A program made the position numbers and the translations under genes. A DNA stretch of 5,945 nt, taken from positions 1-5,945 of the forward strand of contig CALHQK010000160.1 of NCBI GenBank assembly GCA_938037185.1, read 5' to 3'. The first letter of the stretch is position 1. The number at the start of each line of letters is the position of its first letter. The notes below the pieces were generated by a model that was not told the DNA's origin, ran no database searches, and saw nothing but the letters and a program-made list of their open reading frames with translations. The stretch comes from an uncultured Riemerella sp. (lineage in GTDB: Bacteria; Bacteroidota; Bacteroidia; Flavobacteriales; Weeksellaceae). This document shows positions 1-5,204 of the stretch, one piece after another.

Positions 1-702
1 TGCTTTTTCAGAAGATTTCTTTTGAGATAAACCTTCTTTTACAGAAGCAGAAACGATAGAAAGAATCATATCGATAGATTTAGAAGCATCATCGTTTCCT
101 GGAATTACGAAGTCTACTTTTCTAGGATCTGAGTTAGTATCCACGATACCAAATACAGGAATACCTAATTTTTTAGCTTCTGTAACTGCGATGTGCTCTC
201 TCATGATATCTACCACGAAGATAGCAGAAGGAAGACGAACCATGTCAGCGATAGAACCTAAGTTCTTCTCTAGATTAGCTCTTTGTCTGTCTACTTGCAA
301 TCTTTCTTTTTTAGATAAAGTTTCGAATGTACCATCTTTCTTCATTTTATCGATAGCGTTCATTTTCTTAACCGCTTTTCTGATAGTAACGAAGTTAGTA
401 AGCATTCCACCTGGCCATCTTTCTGTGATATAAGGCATATTAAGTTCTTGAGCGTGTTTTGCTACTACTTCTTTAGCTTGTTTTTTAGTAGCTACGAAAA
501 GAACTTTTTTACCAGCTGAAGTGATTTTTTCAAGAGCAGAACAAGCCTCCTCTAATTTCACAGCTGTTTTATGTAAATCAATGATGTGAATACCATTTTT
601 CTCCATAAAAATGTATGGAGCCATATTAGGATTCCACTTTCTAGTCATGTGACCGAAATGTACTCCTGCTTCTAATAAGTTTTTAACTTGAACTTTTGCC
701 AT
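1..702 (-). CDS. rpsB: 30S ribosomal protein S2 (3' end outside window)
   Basis: Ribosomal protein S2, a component of the 30S subunit that in the family sits between head and body and is needed for S1 binding. Translating the reverse strand from the ATG at 702 gives 234 open codons running off the left edge, so the C-terminal end is missing; S2 is usually about 250 residues. Family hallmarks are plain: an N-terminal block around residues 10-42 (AGVHFGH, then RKWNPNMAPYIF and NGIHIIDL), VLFVATKKQA at 67-76, ITERWPGGMLTNF at 92-104, LPSAIFVVDIMREHIAVTEA at 157-176 and IPVFGIVDTNSDP at 181-193. The start is fixed by the conserved MAKVQVKNLLEAGVHFGH opening; the bases before it are A-rich (CTAACAAAAAACAAAAAA) with no Shine-Dalgarno motif. 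It is the third gene after rplM and rpsI; tsf would be expected next, beyond the window, but is not seen here. Confidence 0.97.
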   Translation of the reverse strand, partial: MAKVQVKNLLEAGVHFGHMTRKWNPNMAPYIFMEKNGIHIIDLHKTAVKLEEACSALEKITSAGKKVLFVATKKQAKEVVAKHAQELNMPYITERWPGGMLTNFVTIRKAVKKMNAIDKMKKDGTFETLSKKERLQVDRQRANLEKNLGSIADMVRLPSAIFVVDIMREHIAVTEAKKLGIPVFGIVDTNSDPRKVDFVIPGNDDASKSIDMILSIVSASVKEGLSQKKSSEKA

Positions 703-892
703 TTTTTTGTTTTTTGTTAGTTTACTTTCCGCTGTTACGCAATCAACATGTTCTTTGATGGGAGAACTGTTTAGATGCTAAACTAAACGGGCAATTTTTA
801 CTTTCTGCTAAGCGAGACGCCTCGCATACTTGTGTATAAAATAGTTTTTGCGAAACAATATACAGATGAAACTGAATATTGAATACAAAATA
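703..892 (-). promoter_or_regulatory. Structured rpsI-rpsB spacer, candidate rpsB leader RNA
   Basis: This 190-base spacer within the ribosomal operon contains no ORF of note. Read as minus-strand RNA it can form successive stem-loops. Hairpin A (864 to 833) pairs UGUAUA with UAUACA and, inside, GUUU with AAAC. Hairpin B (825 to 812) is GCGAG-GCGU-CUCGC. Hairpin C (788 to 769) pairs GUUUAG with CUAAAC in two mutually exclusive registers, because one arm is duplicated as GTTTAGTTTAG. Hairpin D (767 to 750) is GUUCU-N8-AGAAC, competing with AUCAA-N8-UUGAU (758 to 741). Hairpin E (748 to 733) is UGUU-N8-AACA. None is followed by a U-tract, so a terminator is not indicated. A leader bound by a ribosomal protein is inferred from position; S2 feedback on rpsB-tsf is known in gammaproteobacteria, with a different leader. 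I do not recognise this as a named RNA family. Confidence 0.45.
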
Positions 893-1279
893 TTAACGCT
901 TAGAGAACTGGAATCTCTTTCTCGCTTTTTTCTGACCTGGTTTCTTTCTTTCTACCATTCTTGCATCTCTTGTAAGAAGTCCTGCAGGTTTTAGAACAGC
1001 TCTAAACTCCTCGTTAATCTCACACAATGCTCTAGATACTCCAAGTCTGATAGCTTCAGCCTGACCTGTTGTTCCTCCTCCTACTACATTGATAGTAACA
1101 TCGTACTGACCAACAGTTTCAGTCAATAAAAACGGCTGATTTACTTTGTAAACCAATACATCTGTGCAGAAATAAGTTTTTGCATCTTTCCCATTAACAG
1201 TAACATTTCCTGTCCCTGGTTTCACATAAACTCTTGCTACAGAAGTTTTTCTTCTTCCTATCTTGTGAACTATAGACAT
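893..1279 (-). CDS. rpsI: 30S ribosomal protein S9
   Basis: Ribosomal protein S9 (uS9) of the 30S head, whose basic C-terminal tail reaches the P site and contacts the anticodon loop of P-site tRNA. The 128-residue product has the family length and signatures: IGRRKTSVARVYVKPG at 7-22, VNQPFLLT at 46-53, the signature GGGTTGQAEAIRLGVSRAL at 67-85, and the basic tail LLTRDARMVERKKPGQKKAR followed by KRFQFSKR at 101-128. The tail is intact to the terminal Lys-Arg. The ATG start lies only 2 bases after the rplM stop codon, so the two are surely co-transcribed and probably translationally coupled; no Shine-Dalgarno sequence is visible. The downstream neighbour is rpsB, after an unusually long spacer. 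Confidence 0.98.
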   Translation of the reverse strand: MSIVHKIGRRKTSVARVYVKPGTGNVTVNGKDAKTYFCTDVLVYKVNQPFLLTETVGQYDVTINVVGGGTTGQAEAIRLGVSRALCEINEEFRAVLKPAGLLTRDARMVERKKPGQKKARKRFQFSKR

Positions 1280-1281
1280 AA

Positions 1282-1737
1282 TTATTTAATTTCGTTAAGG
1301 TTAATTACTTTTGGCTGTTGAGCTTCGTGTTTGTGCTCACTTCCTTCATAAACATGCAGATTTTTAAGAATAGCTCTCCCCAATCTGTTTTTTGGAAGCA
1401 TACCTCTTACTGCATGCTCTATCAATCTCAGACTGTCTTTCTTTTGCAATTCTTCAGCTGTTAATGATTTCTGTCCACCTGGGTATCCTGTATGCCAGAT
1501 ATACTCCTTGTCTGCCCACTTATTGCCTGATAAAGCAACTTGTCCTGCATTCAAAACGATTACATTATCTCCACAATCTACATGAGGAGTGAAATTCGTC
1601 TTGTGCTTACCTCTCAAAATCTTTGCAACTTTGGAAGCCATTCGCCCCAAAGGCTGCCCAGCAGCATCTACCACAACCCATTCTTTATTAGCGGTAGCCT
1701 TGTTTGCTGATACTGTTTTGTAACTTAATGTATTCAC
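1282..1737 (-). CDS. rplM: 50S ribosomal protein L13 (GTG start)
   Basis: Ribosomal protein L13 (uL13), an early-assembling 50S protein. The 151-residue product carries the expected blocks: WVVVDAAGQPLGRMAS at 20-35, LRGKHKTNFTPHVDCGD at 41-57, HTGYPGG at 82-88, GMLPKNRLG at 112-120 and HKHEAQQP at 135-142. It is a few residues longer at the N-terminus than the E. coli protein. The start is GTG (bases 1737-1735), not ATG: the reading frame meets a TAA stop two codons upstream, and the MNTLSYKT opening matches what I remember of flavobacterial L13, so GTG is the only sensible start. It is the first gene of the operon; a TACCTTTG -7 element lies about 45 bases upstream, and rpsI follows after 2 bases. 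L13 is a known autoregulator of rplM-rpsI in E. coli; whether that holds here is not shown. Confidence 0.97.
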   Translation of the reverse strand: MNTLSYKTVSANKATANKEWVVVDAAGQPLGRMASKVAKILRGKHKTNFTPHVDCGDNVIVLNAGQVALSGNKWADKEYIWHTGYPGGQKSLTAEELQKKDSLRLIEHAVRGMLPKNRLGRAILKNLHVYEGSEHKHEAQQPKVINLNEIK

Positions 1738-1740
1738 AAT

Positions 1741-1790
1741 TTATCATTTATGATTAAACATACTTTTCCCATAAAGGGTTTGCAAAGGTA
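1741..1790 (-). promoter_or_regulatory. rplM operon promoter (-7 box 1783-1790) and short leader
   Basis: On the minus strand 1790-1783 reads TACCTTTG, an exact match to the Bacteroidota -7 consensus TAnnTTTG. Transcription would start near 1776, giving a leader of about 40 bases. The expected -33 TTG is not evident; a run of T lies at about the right distance (spacing about 19). The leader holds two tiny hairpins: CCC-UUUAU-GGG (1779-1769) and AUCA-UAAA-UGAU (1753-1742), the second ending only four bases before the GTG start codon, where it could limit ribosome access. The promoter is fairly convincing; a role for the hairpins is conjecture. Confidence 0.6.
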
Positions 1791-1840
1791 TGAATAATTT
1801 TTGAATTGAAAAAATATCTGTGAAATTTTCTATATTTATT

Positions 1841-1848
1841 TATTTTTG
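1841..1848 (+). promoter_or_regulatory. Candidate promoter of the CPBP protease gene (-7 box)
   Basis: TATTTTTG matches the Bacteroidota -7 pattern TAnnTTTG on the plus strand, 61 bases before the ATG at 1910. The predicted start site is near 1854, leaving a leader of about 55 A/T-rich bases. No good TTG lies at the usual -33 spacing (a TCTGTG sits at roughly the right place), and in such T-rich DNA a chance match is easy. The region is shared with the divergent rplM promoter; the two -7 boxes are 50 bases apart and point away from each other. Confidence 0.4.
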
Positions 1849-1909
1849 TAACAAATTAAAAACAACATATACTAATAAGCAGAACATTCATTCTAAATAG
1901 ATTTTTATT

Positions 1910-2809
1910 ATGTACATTTCACAGGTTTTTTCGGCGAAGAGGAAGATAGTTTATTCCATTGTATCTATCGCTTTTTTATTGTTTTTGTTACAGGGAGTAT
2001 TCTCGGAGGAGAATGATACAAAACAATATATAAAAGAAAGAATAGCCCAAGTAGGCGAGCTTCCTTTCTTTGCTCTTAGTTTATTCGGTTTTGCTTTTTT
2101 TCTATTCCCTTTATTTCTTGTCGTAACTCTTCTGCACAAGCAATCAATTACCCAATTTACCACCAGCCGAAGAAAAATAGATTTCCGGCGTATTTCTTTC
2201 AGTTTTTTAGTTTATGGAGGGATTATTACCGCTTTTTTCTTTTTAGAATATCTTATAAATCCTTCTGATTTTGCATGGAATTTCCAGCCGCATCGTTTCT
2301 TTGTTCTTTGTCTTTTGGCTTTATTTCTTTTCCCAGTTCAGATAGGTTTTGAGGAATATTTTTTCCGAGGATATTTTATGCAGTGGCTCAGTTTCCTATC
2401 CAGAAACCGCTGGGTTCCGCTTTTCCTGTCTTCCATCCTATTTGGGCTGGCGCATTCCGCTAATCCCGAAGTCGCGGAAATGGGCTGGGGCATCATGGTC
2501 TTCTACATCGGGATGGGATTTCTGCTGGGCATTGTCACCCTCATGGATGACGGGCTGGAACTCGCTCTGGGCATCCATTTCGCCAACAATTTCTTCGTCT
2601 GCATCCTCTCCTCCTCCGAGTGGTCTTCCTTGCAGACGCCTGCCCTCTTCAAAAAAATCACTGCGCCCAGCTTTGGTTTCTTCTCCATCTTAATAGAAAC
2701 TATTCCGTATTTATTGACAATTCTAATTCTCGCCAAAAAATACAAATGGACGAACTGGAAAGAAAAACTTTTCGGCAGGATAAGCGTCCCGCAGAGCGAA
2801 GCCAACTAA
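1910..2809 (+). CDS. CPBP family intramembrane metalloprotease (CAAX/Abi type)
   Basis: A 299-residue polytopic membrane protein of the CPBP family (relatives of eukaryotic type II CAAX prenyl endopeptidase Rce1 and bacteriocin-associated Abi proteins). The substrate in bacteria is generally unknown and none can be inferred here. All core motifs are present: EEYFFRGYF with the paired Glu148-Glu149 and Arg153, FGLAH with Phe178 and His182, and HFANN with His223 and Asn227. These are the family's presumed metal-binding and catalytic residues, so the enzyme looks intact. Hydrophobic segments lie at about 13-31, 52-76, 97-116, 130-147, 168-183, 194-212, 219-233 and 255-275. There is no cleavable signal peptide and the C-terminus is short and basic. 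The gene is monocistronic, divergent from rplM and convergent with aspS; a terminator lies about 70 bases downstream. Oddly, the stretch coding for residues about 160-250 is some 56% G+C while the flanks are about 25-35%. Confidence 0.9.
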   Translation: MYISQVFSAKRKIVYSIVSIAFLLFLLQGVFSEENDTKQYIKERIAQVGELPFFALSLFGFAFFLFPLFLVVTLLHKQSITQFTTSRRKIDFRRISFSFLVYGGIITAFFFLEYLINPSDFAWNFQPHRFFVLCLLALFLFPVQIGFEEYFFRGYFMQWLSFLSRNRWVPLFLSSILFGLAHSANPEVAEMGWGIMVFYIGMGFLLGIVTLMDDGLELALGIHFANNFFVCILSSSEWSSLQTPALFKKITAPSFGFFSILIETIPYLLTILILAKKYKWTNWKEKLFGRISVPQSEAN

Positions 2810-2815
2810 TTTTCG

Positions 2816-2835
2816 TTTTGGCACAATACTTGTAA
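2816..2835 (+). promoter_or_regulatory. Near-consensus sigma-54 (-24/-12) promoter
   Basis: The sequence TTTTGGCACAATACTTGTA has the sigma-54 layout: TGGCAC with GG at 2820-2821, and a TTGT element whose G at 2832 lies exactly 12 bases downstream. Only the -12 GC is changed, to GT. The predicted start is near 2845. It begins 7 bases after the CPBP stop and points into a region with no protein gene but with a strong terminator. RpoN occurs in many Bacteroidota; whether it does in this organism cannot be told from the window. No activator-binding site was identified, and the useful upstream space would fall inside the CPBP gene. Confidence 0.5.
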
Positions 2836-2844
2836 CATGTGGGA

Positions 2845-2912
2845 CAGAACTTAAAAACACATTCATATAATGTCGGCAAAGAGGGATGCTTTTCAGAGCA
2901 TCTCTTTTTCTT
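2845..2912 (+). ncRNA. Candidate small RNA of about 70 nt (sigma-54 start to terminator)
   Basis: Inferred transcript running from the predicted sigma-54 start site to the U-tract of the terminator. The 5' half (2845-2877) is A-rich and apparently unstructured, the 3' half is the terminator hairpin: the usual architecture of a trans-acting sRNA. A 35-codon ORF (ATG 2870 to stop 2977) begins inside it but runs through the terminator, so it is not a convincing product. The alternative is that this is merely the 3' untranslated region of the CPBP gene and the promoter match is chance. I do not recognise the RNA. Confidence 0.3.
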
Positions 2913-2915
2913 TTT
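2878..2915 (+). terminator. Rho-independent terminator downstream of CPBP gene
   Basis: Left arm AGAGGGATGCT (2880-2890), loop TTTCAG, right arm AGCATCTCTTT (2897-2907). The stem is 11 bp with three G-U wobbles; the inner GATGCT/AGCATC is perfect. A T-rich run TTTTTCTTTTT follows on the plus strand (2905-2915). The opposite strand has only a short T-run, so termination should be mainly rightward, serving the CPBP transcript and any RNA started at the sigma-54 site. Confidence 0.85.
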
Positions 2916-3353
2916 GCCCTATCTTGGCGAAAGGATTTTCTTTCAGGATTAAAGAATTTTTTATCAAGGATAATTAAATTCTCATCAAGGACAAGGCTAA
3001 TCCTTTATAGGATATTTAACATCTTATCTAAATTATTAAATTCCTTTCAAGGATATTCCTTATCCTATCTCGGAAACCTTTTATCCTATCTTGGATATAC
3101 TTCATCCTATTTCGGATATTCTTCATCCTATCTCAGCGAAAGAATTTCCCATGTAGTATATTTAATTTTTCATCAAGGACAAGGCTAATTCTTTACAGGA
3201 TATTCAACATCCTATCTAAATCATTAAACTCCTTTCAAGTATATCCCTCATCCTATCTCGGAAACCTTTTATCCTATCTCGGATATTCCTCATCCTATTT
3301 AGGATAGGCTTTATCCTATCTCGGAAATCCTTTGTCCTACATAGAAAAAGCAG
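2915..3353. repeat. Tandem array of about 21 degenerate 21-bp units
   Basis: From the end of the terminator T-run to 3353 the sequence can be cut into units starting at 2915, 2936, 2957, 2978, 2999, 3020, 3041, 3061, 3082, 3103, 3124, 3145, 3166, 3187, 3208, 3229, 3249, 3270, 3291, 3312 and 3333. All are 21 bases except those at 3041 and 3229, which are 20. The best units share a core close to ATCCTATCTCGGATATTC; units from 3061 to 3144 and 3249 to 3332 are closest, while those at 2936-3060 and 3145-3248 are more diverged. Most units contain the dyad ATCC-N6-GGAT, so single strands could fold into many small, interchangeable hairpins; 3292-3305 is a palindrome (ATCCTA-TT-TAGGAT). The array sits between two convergent genes. 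There is no sustained reading frame. It is not a CRISPR, because units are short and lack unique spacers. Function unknown. Confidence 0.85.
2951..3326. repeat. Two tandem copies of a 188-bp higher-order repeat
   Basis: The 21-bp array is itself duplicated. Positions 2951-3138 align without gaps to 3139-3326 at a constant offset of 188. Anchors include CATCAAGGACAAGGCTAA (2983 and 3171) and ATCCTATCTCGGAAACCTTT (3062 and 3250). The copies differ by many substitutions, mostly transitions, and similarity is weakest at 2960-2975 against 3148-3163. The 188-bp length equals nine units with one 20-base unit, and the short unit occupies the same place in both copies (3041 and 3229), so it predates the duplication. 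Confidence 0.8.
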
Positions 3354-3382
3354 TGGGACAGATGAAAAACCACCCGCCCCAC
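3345..3382 (-). terminator. Probable intrinsic terminator of aspS
   Basis: Starting 21 bases after the aspS stop, the minus strand can fold GUGGG (3382-3378) with CCCAC (3357-3353), enclosing a smaller GGUG/CAUC stem (3374-3371 with 3364-3361, one G-U). A T-run (TGCTTTTTC) follows at 3352-3344. The outer and inner stems are separated by internal loops, so it is weaker than the terminator on the opposite strand, but its position and T-run fit. Its distal end overlaps the last unit of the 21-bp array. Confidence 0.5.
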
Positions 3383-3403
3383 ATTATTAAAACAAAAAGT
3401 CAT

Positions 3404-5152
3404 TTATTTTCTAATGCTGATGTTCAGTTCCACCAGCTGCGCCTCATCTATCGGCGAAGGAGCGTCTATCATCACATCCCTTCCGCTGTTGTTTTTCGGG
3501 AAGGCGATGTAGTCACGGATAACCTCGTTTCCATCCAAAATAGCGACCAGACGGTCAAACCCAAAGGCCAGCCCGCCATGAGGAGGGGCGCCGTATCTGA
3601 AAGCATTCATCAGGAAGCCGAACTGAGCCTCCGCCTCTTCTGGACTAAATCCTAAAAGGGCAAACATCTTGGACTGCAAGTCTTTATCATAGATACGGAT
3701 AGACCCGCCGCCAATCTCGTTGCCGTTCAGCACGAGATCATAAGCATTGGCTCTGACCTCCCCTGGCGAAGTTTCCAAAAGCGGAATATCCTCCGGTTTC
3801 GGCGAGGTGAAAGGATGGTGCATCGCGTGGTATCTTCCGCTCTCCTCATCCCATTCCAAAAGCGGGAAATCTACAACCCAAAGCGGCGCAAATTCATCGC
3901 CTTTTCTTAGCCCAAGTCTATTTCCCAGCTCCATTCTCAGCACAGAAAGCTGAGCTCTTACTTTATTAGCATCGCCGCTCATAACGAGCATCAAATCACC
4001 TTTTTGAGCATTAAATCTCTCAGCAATGGCTTTCAAATCATCTTCGTTATAAAACTTATTCACCGAAGAAGTAAGCACGCCATCTTCTTGGAATTTTAGC
4101 CAAACCATTCCACTGGCACCAATTTGTGGGCGTTTTACCCAGTCGATAAGTTCATCTATCTGCTTTCTTGTGTAGTCTGCCTTCCCTTCTACATTGATTC
4201 CGACAACAAGTTCAGCTTCATCAAAGATTTTAAATTCTTTCCCTTTTACAAGGTCGTTCAGTTCCGCGAATTCCATTCCGAAACGGATATCTGGTTTGTC
4301 GTTTCCGTATTTTCTCATCGCCTCTGCAAAAGTCATTCTTGGGAATTGACCGAATTTCTTTCCTGTCGTTTCCTCCAAAAGATTTTTTGCCAAACCTTCG
4401 AAAACATTCATCACATCTTCCTGCTCCACGAAAGCCATTTCGCAGTCTATTTGGGTAAATTCAGGCTGTCTGTCCGCGCGAAGGTCTTCATCACGGAAAC
4501 ATTTTACAATTTGAAAATATTTGTCCATTCCGCCCACCATCAGAAGCTGTTTGAAAGTCTGCGGCGACTGCGGAAGTGCATAGAACTGCCCTTCGTTCAT
4601 ACGGCTTGGCACCACGAAATCCCTCGCTCCCTCTGGAGTAGATTTGATAAGAACAGGCGTTTCCACCTCTATAAAGCCTTGCTCAGAGAGATAGTTTCGG
4701 ACTTTCTGAGCGATTTTATGTCTGAAAATAAGTTTATCCTTCACTGGATTTCTTCTGATATCCAGATATCTGTATTTCATACGAAGCTCCTCACCGCCGT
4801 CAGTTTCATCTTCGATGGTAAAAGGAGGCAGCACAGATTCGTTCAAAACAGTGAGTTTTTCTACTAAAATCTCGATTTCTCCCGTTGGGATTTTTGGGTT
4901 TTTAGAGGCTCTTTCTATGACTTTTCCTTCCACTTGGATGACAAATTCACGCCCCAAGTTTTTAGCCTTTTCCAAAAGATCTTTGGAAGTTCTTTCCTCA
5001 TCAAAAACAAGCTGAGTGATGCCATATCGATCGCGCAGATCCACCCAAATCATAAATCCTTTGTCACGGATAGTCTGCACCCAGCCCGCAAGAGTAACGG
5101 TTTCGTTAAGATTTTTCAGCGACAGCTCGCCATTAGTATGTGTTCGAAACAT
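3404..5152 (-). CDS. aspS: Aspartate--tRNA ligase
   Basis: Class II aspartyl-tRNA synthetase, which activates aspartate with ATP and charges tRNA(Asp) in the cytoplasm. At 582 residues it matches the bacterial-type enzyme (about 590 in E. coli). Domains in order: N-terminal OB-fold anticodon-binding domain (about 1-105, with VTLAGWVQTIRDKGFMIWVDLRDRYG), then the catalytic core with the motif 1 region around GFIEVETPVLIKSTPEGARDF (159-179), the QSPQ aspartate-binding loop (195-198), motif 2 FRDEDLRADRQPEFTQID (219-236), the bacterial GAD insertion (about 285-420), HHPFTSP (445-451), and motif 3 GLAFGFDRL (527-535). All look intact. The start ATG follows an A/T-rich leader without Shine-Dalgarno and gives the standard MFRTHTNGEL opening. 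Whether it charges only tRNA(Asp) or also tRNA(Asn) cannot be judged from this window. It lies 52 bases after the ZIP gene and may receive read-through from it. The C-terminal coding half contains G+C-rich patches (up to about 60%). Confidence 0.98.
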   Translation of the reverse strand: MFRTHTNGELSLKNLNETVTLAGWVQTIRDKGFMIWVDLRDRYGITQLVFDEERTSKDLLEKAKNLGREFVIQVEGKVIERASKNPKIPTGEIEILVEKLTVLNESVLPPFTIEDETDGGEELRMKYRYLDIRRNPVKDKLIFRHKIAQKVRNYLSEQGFIEVETPVLIKSTPEGARDFVVPSRMNEGQFYALPQSPQTFKQLLMVGGMDKYFQIVKCFRDEDLRADRQPEFTQIDCEMAFVEQEDVMNVFEGLAKNLLEETTGKKFGQFPRMTFAEAMRKYGNDKPDIRFGMEFAELNDLVKGKEFKIFDEAELVVGINVEGKADYTRKQIDELIDWVKRPQIGASGMVWLKFQEDGVLTSSVNKFYNEDDLKAIAERFNAQKGDLMLVMSGDANKVRAQLSVLRMELGNRLGLRKGDEFAPLWVVDFPLLEWDEESGRYHAMHHPFTSPKPEDIPLLETSPGEVRANAYDLVLNGNEIGGGSIRIYDKDLQSKMFALLGFSPEEAEAQFGFLMNAFRYGAPPHGGLAFGFDRLVAILDGNEVIRDYIAFPKNNSGRDVMIDAPSPIDEAQLVELNISIRK

Positions 5153-5185
5153 ATTTTTATTTGATTTTTTAAACTTAATTTTTTA

Positions 5186-5193
5186 CAAAGATA
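5186..5193 (-). promoter_or_regulatory. aspS promoter (-7 box)
   Basis: On the minus strand 5193-5186 reads TATCTTTG, an exact TAnnTTTG match, placed 33 bases before the aspS ATG. The predicted start is near 5180, giving a leader of roughly 28 bases. The -33 region would lie at the end of the ZIP gene and has no clear TTG. No terminator separates the ZIP gene from aspS, so aspS may be transcribed both from here and by read-through. Confidence 0.55.
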
Positions 5194-5204
5194 ATATTAC
5201 TTGG

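Noticed and set aside
721..800. tRNA-like gene in the rpsI-rpsB spacer (several adjacent short stems)
   Set aside because: No acceptor stem can be closed, and there is no recognisable T-loop or standard anticodon arm.
841..895. Separate rpsB promoter (TTTTG followed about 23 bases later by TATATTGT)
   Set aside because: The -7 half misses the TAnnTTTG pattern and the spacing is at the upper limit; not strong enough to annotate.
2349..2693. 114-codon plus-strand ORF in another frame of the CPBP gene
   Set aside because: It exists only because the G+C-rich island lacks stops; the CPBP frame carries all the family motifs.
2870..2977. 35-codon ORF beginning MSAKRDAFQS just after the putative sigma-54 start
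   Set aside because: It runs straight through a strong terminator into the repeat array, so a complete message is unlikely; at most a leader peptide, with no supporting evidence.
2886..3188. 100-codon plus-strand reading frame with a seven-residue repeat (SYLGYSS-like)
   Set aside because: Its ATG lies inside the terminator stem and it only reflects a 21-bp repeat being a multiple of three; the second higher-order copy is out of frame and full of stops.
2915..3353. CRISPR array
   Set aside because: Units are 21 bp, degenerate and contiguous with no unique spacers, and there are no cas genes.
3332..3655. 107-codon plus-strand ORF over the aspS 3' end
   Set aside because: It overlaps the last array unit, the aspS terminator and conserved aspS codons on the opposite strand.
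4124..4867. 247-codon plus-strand ORF opposite aspS
   Set aside because: It lies wholly antisense to an intact, highly conserved aspS, and its translation resembles no protein family; it is a shadow of aspS codon bias.
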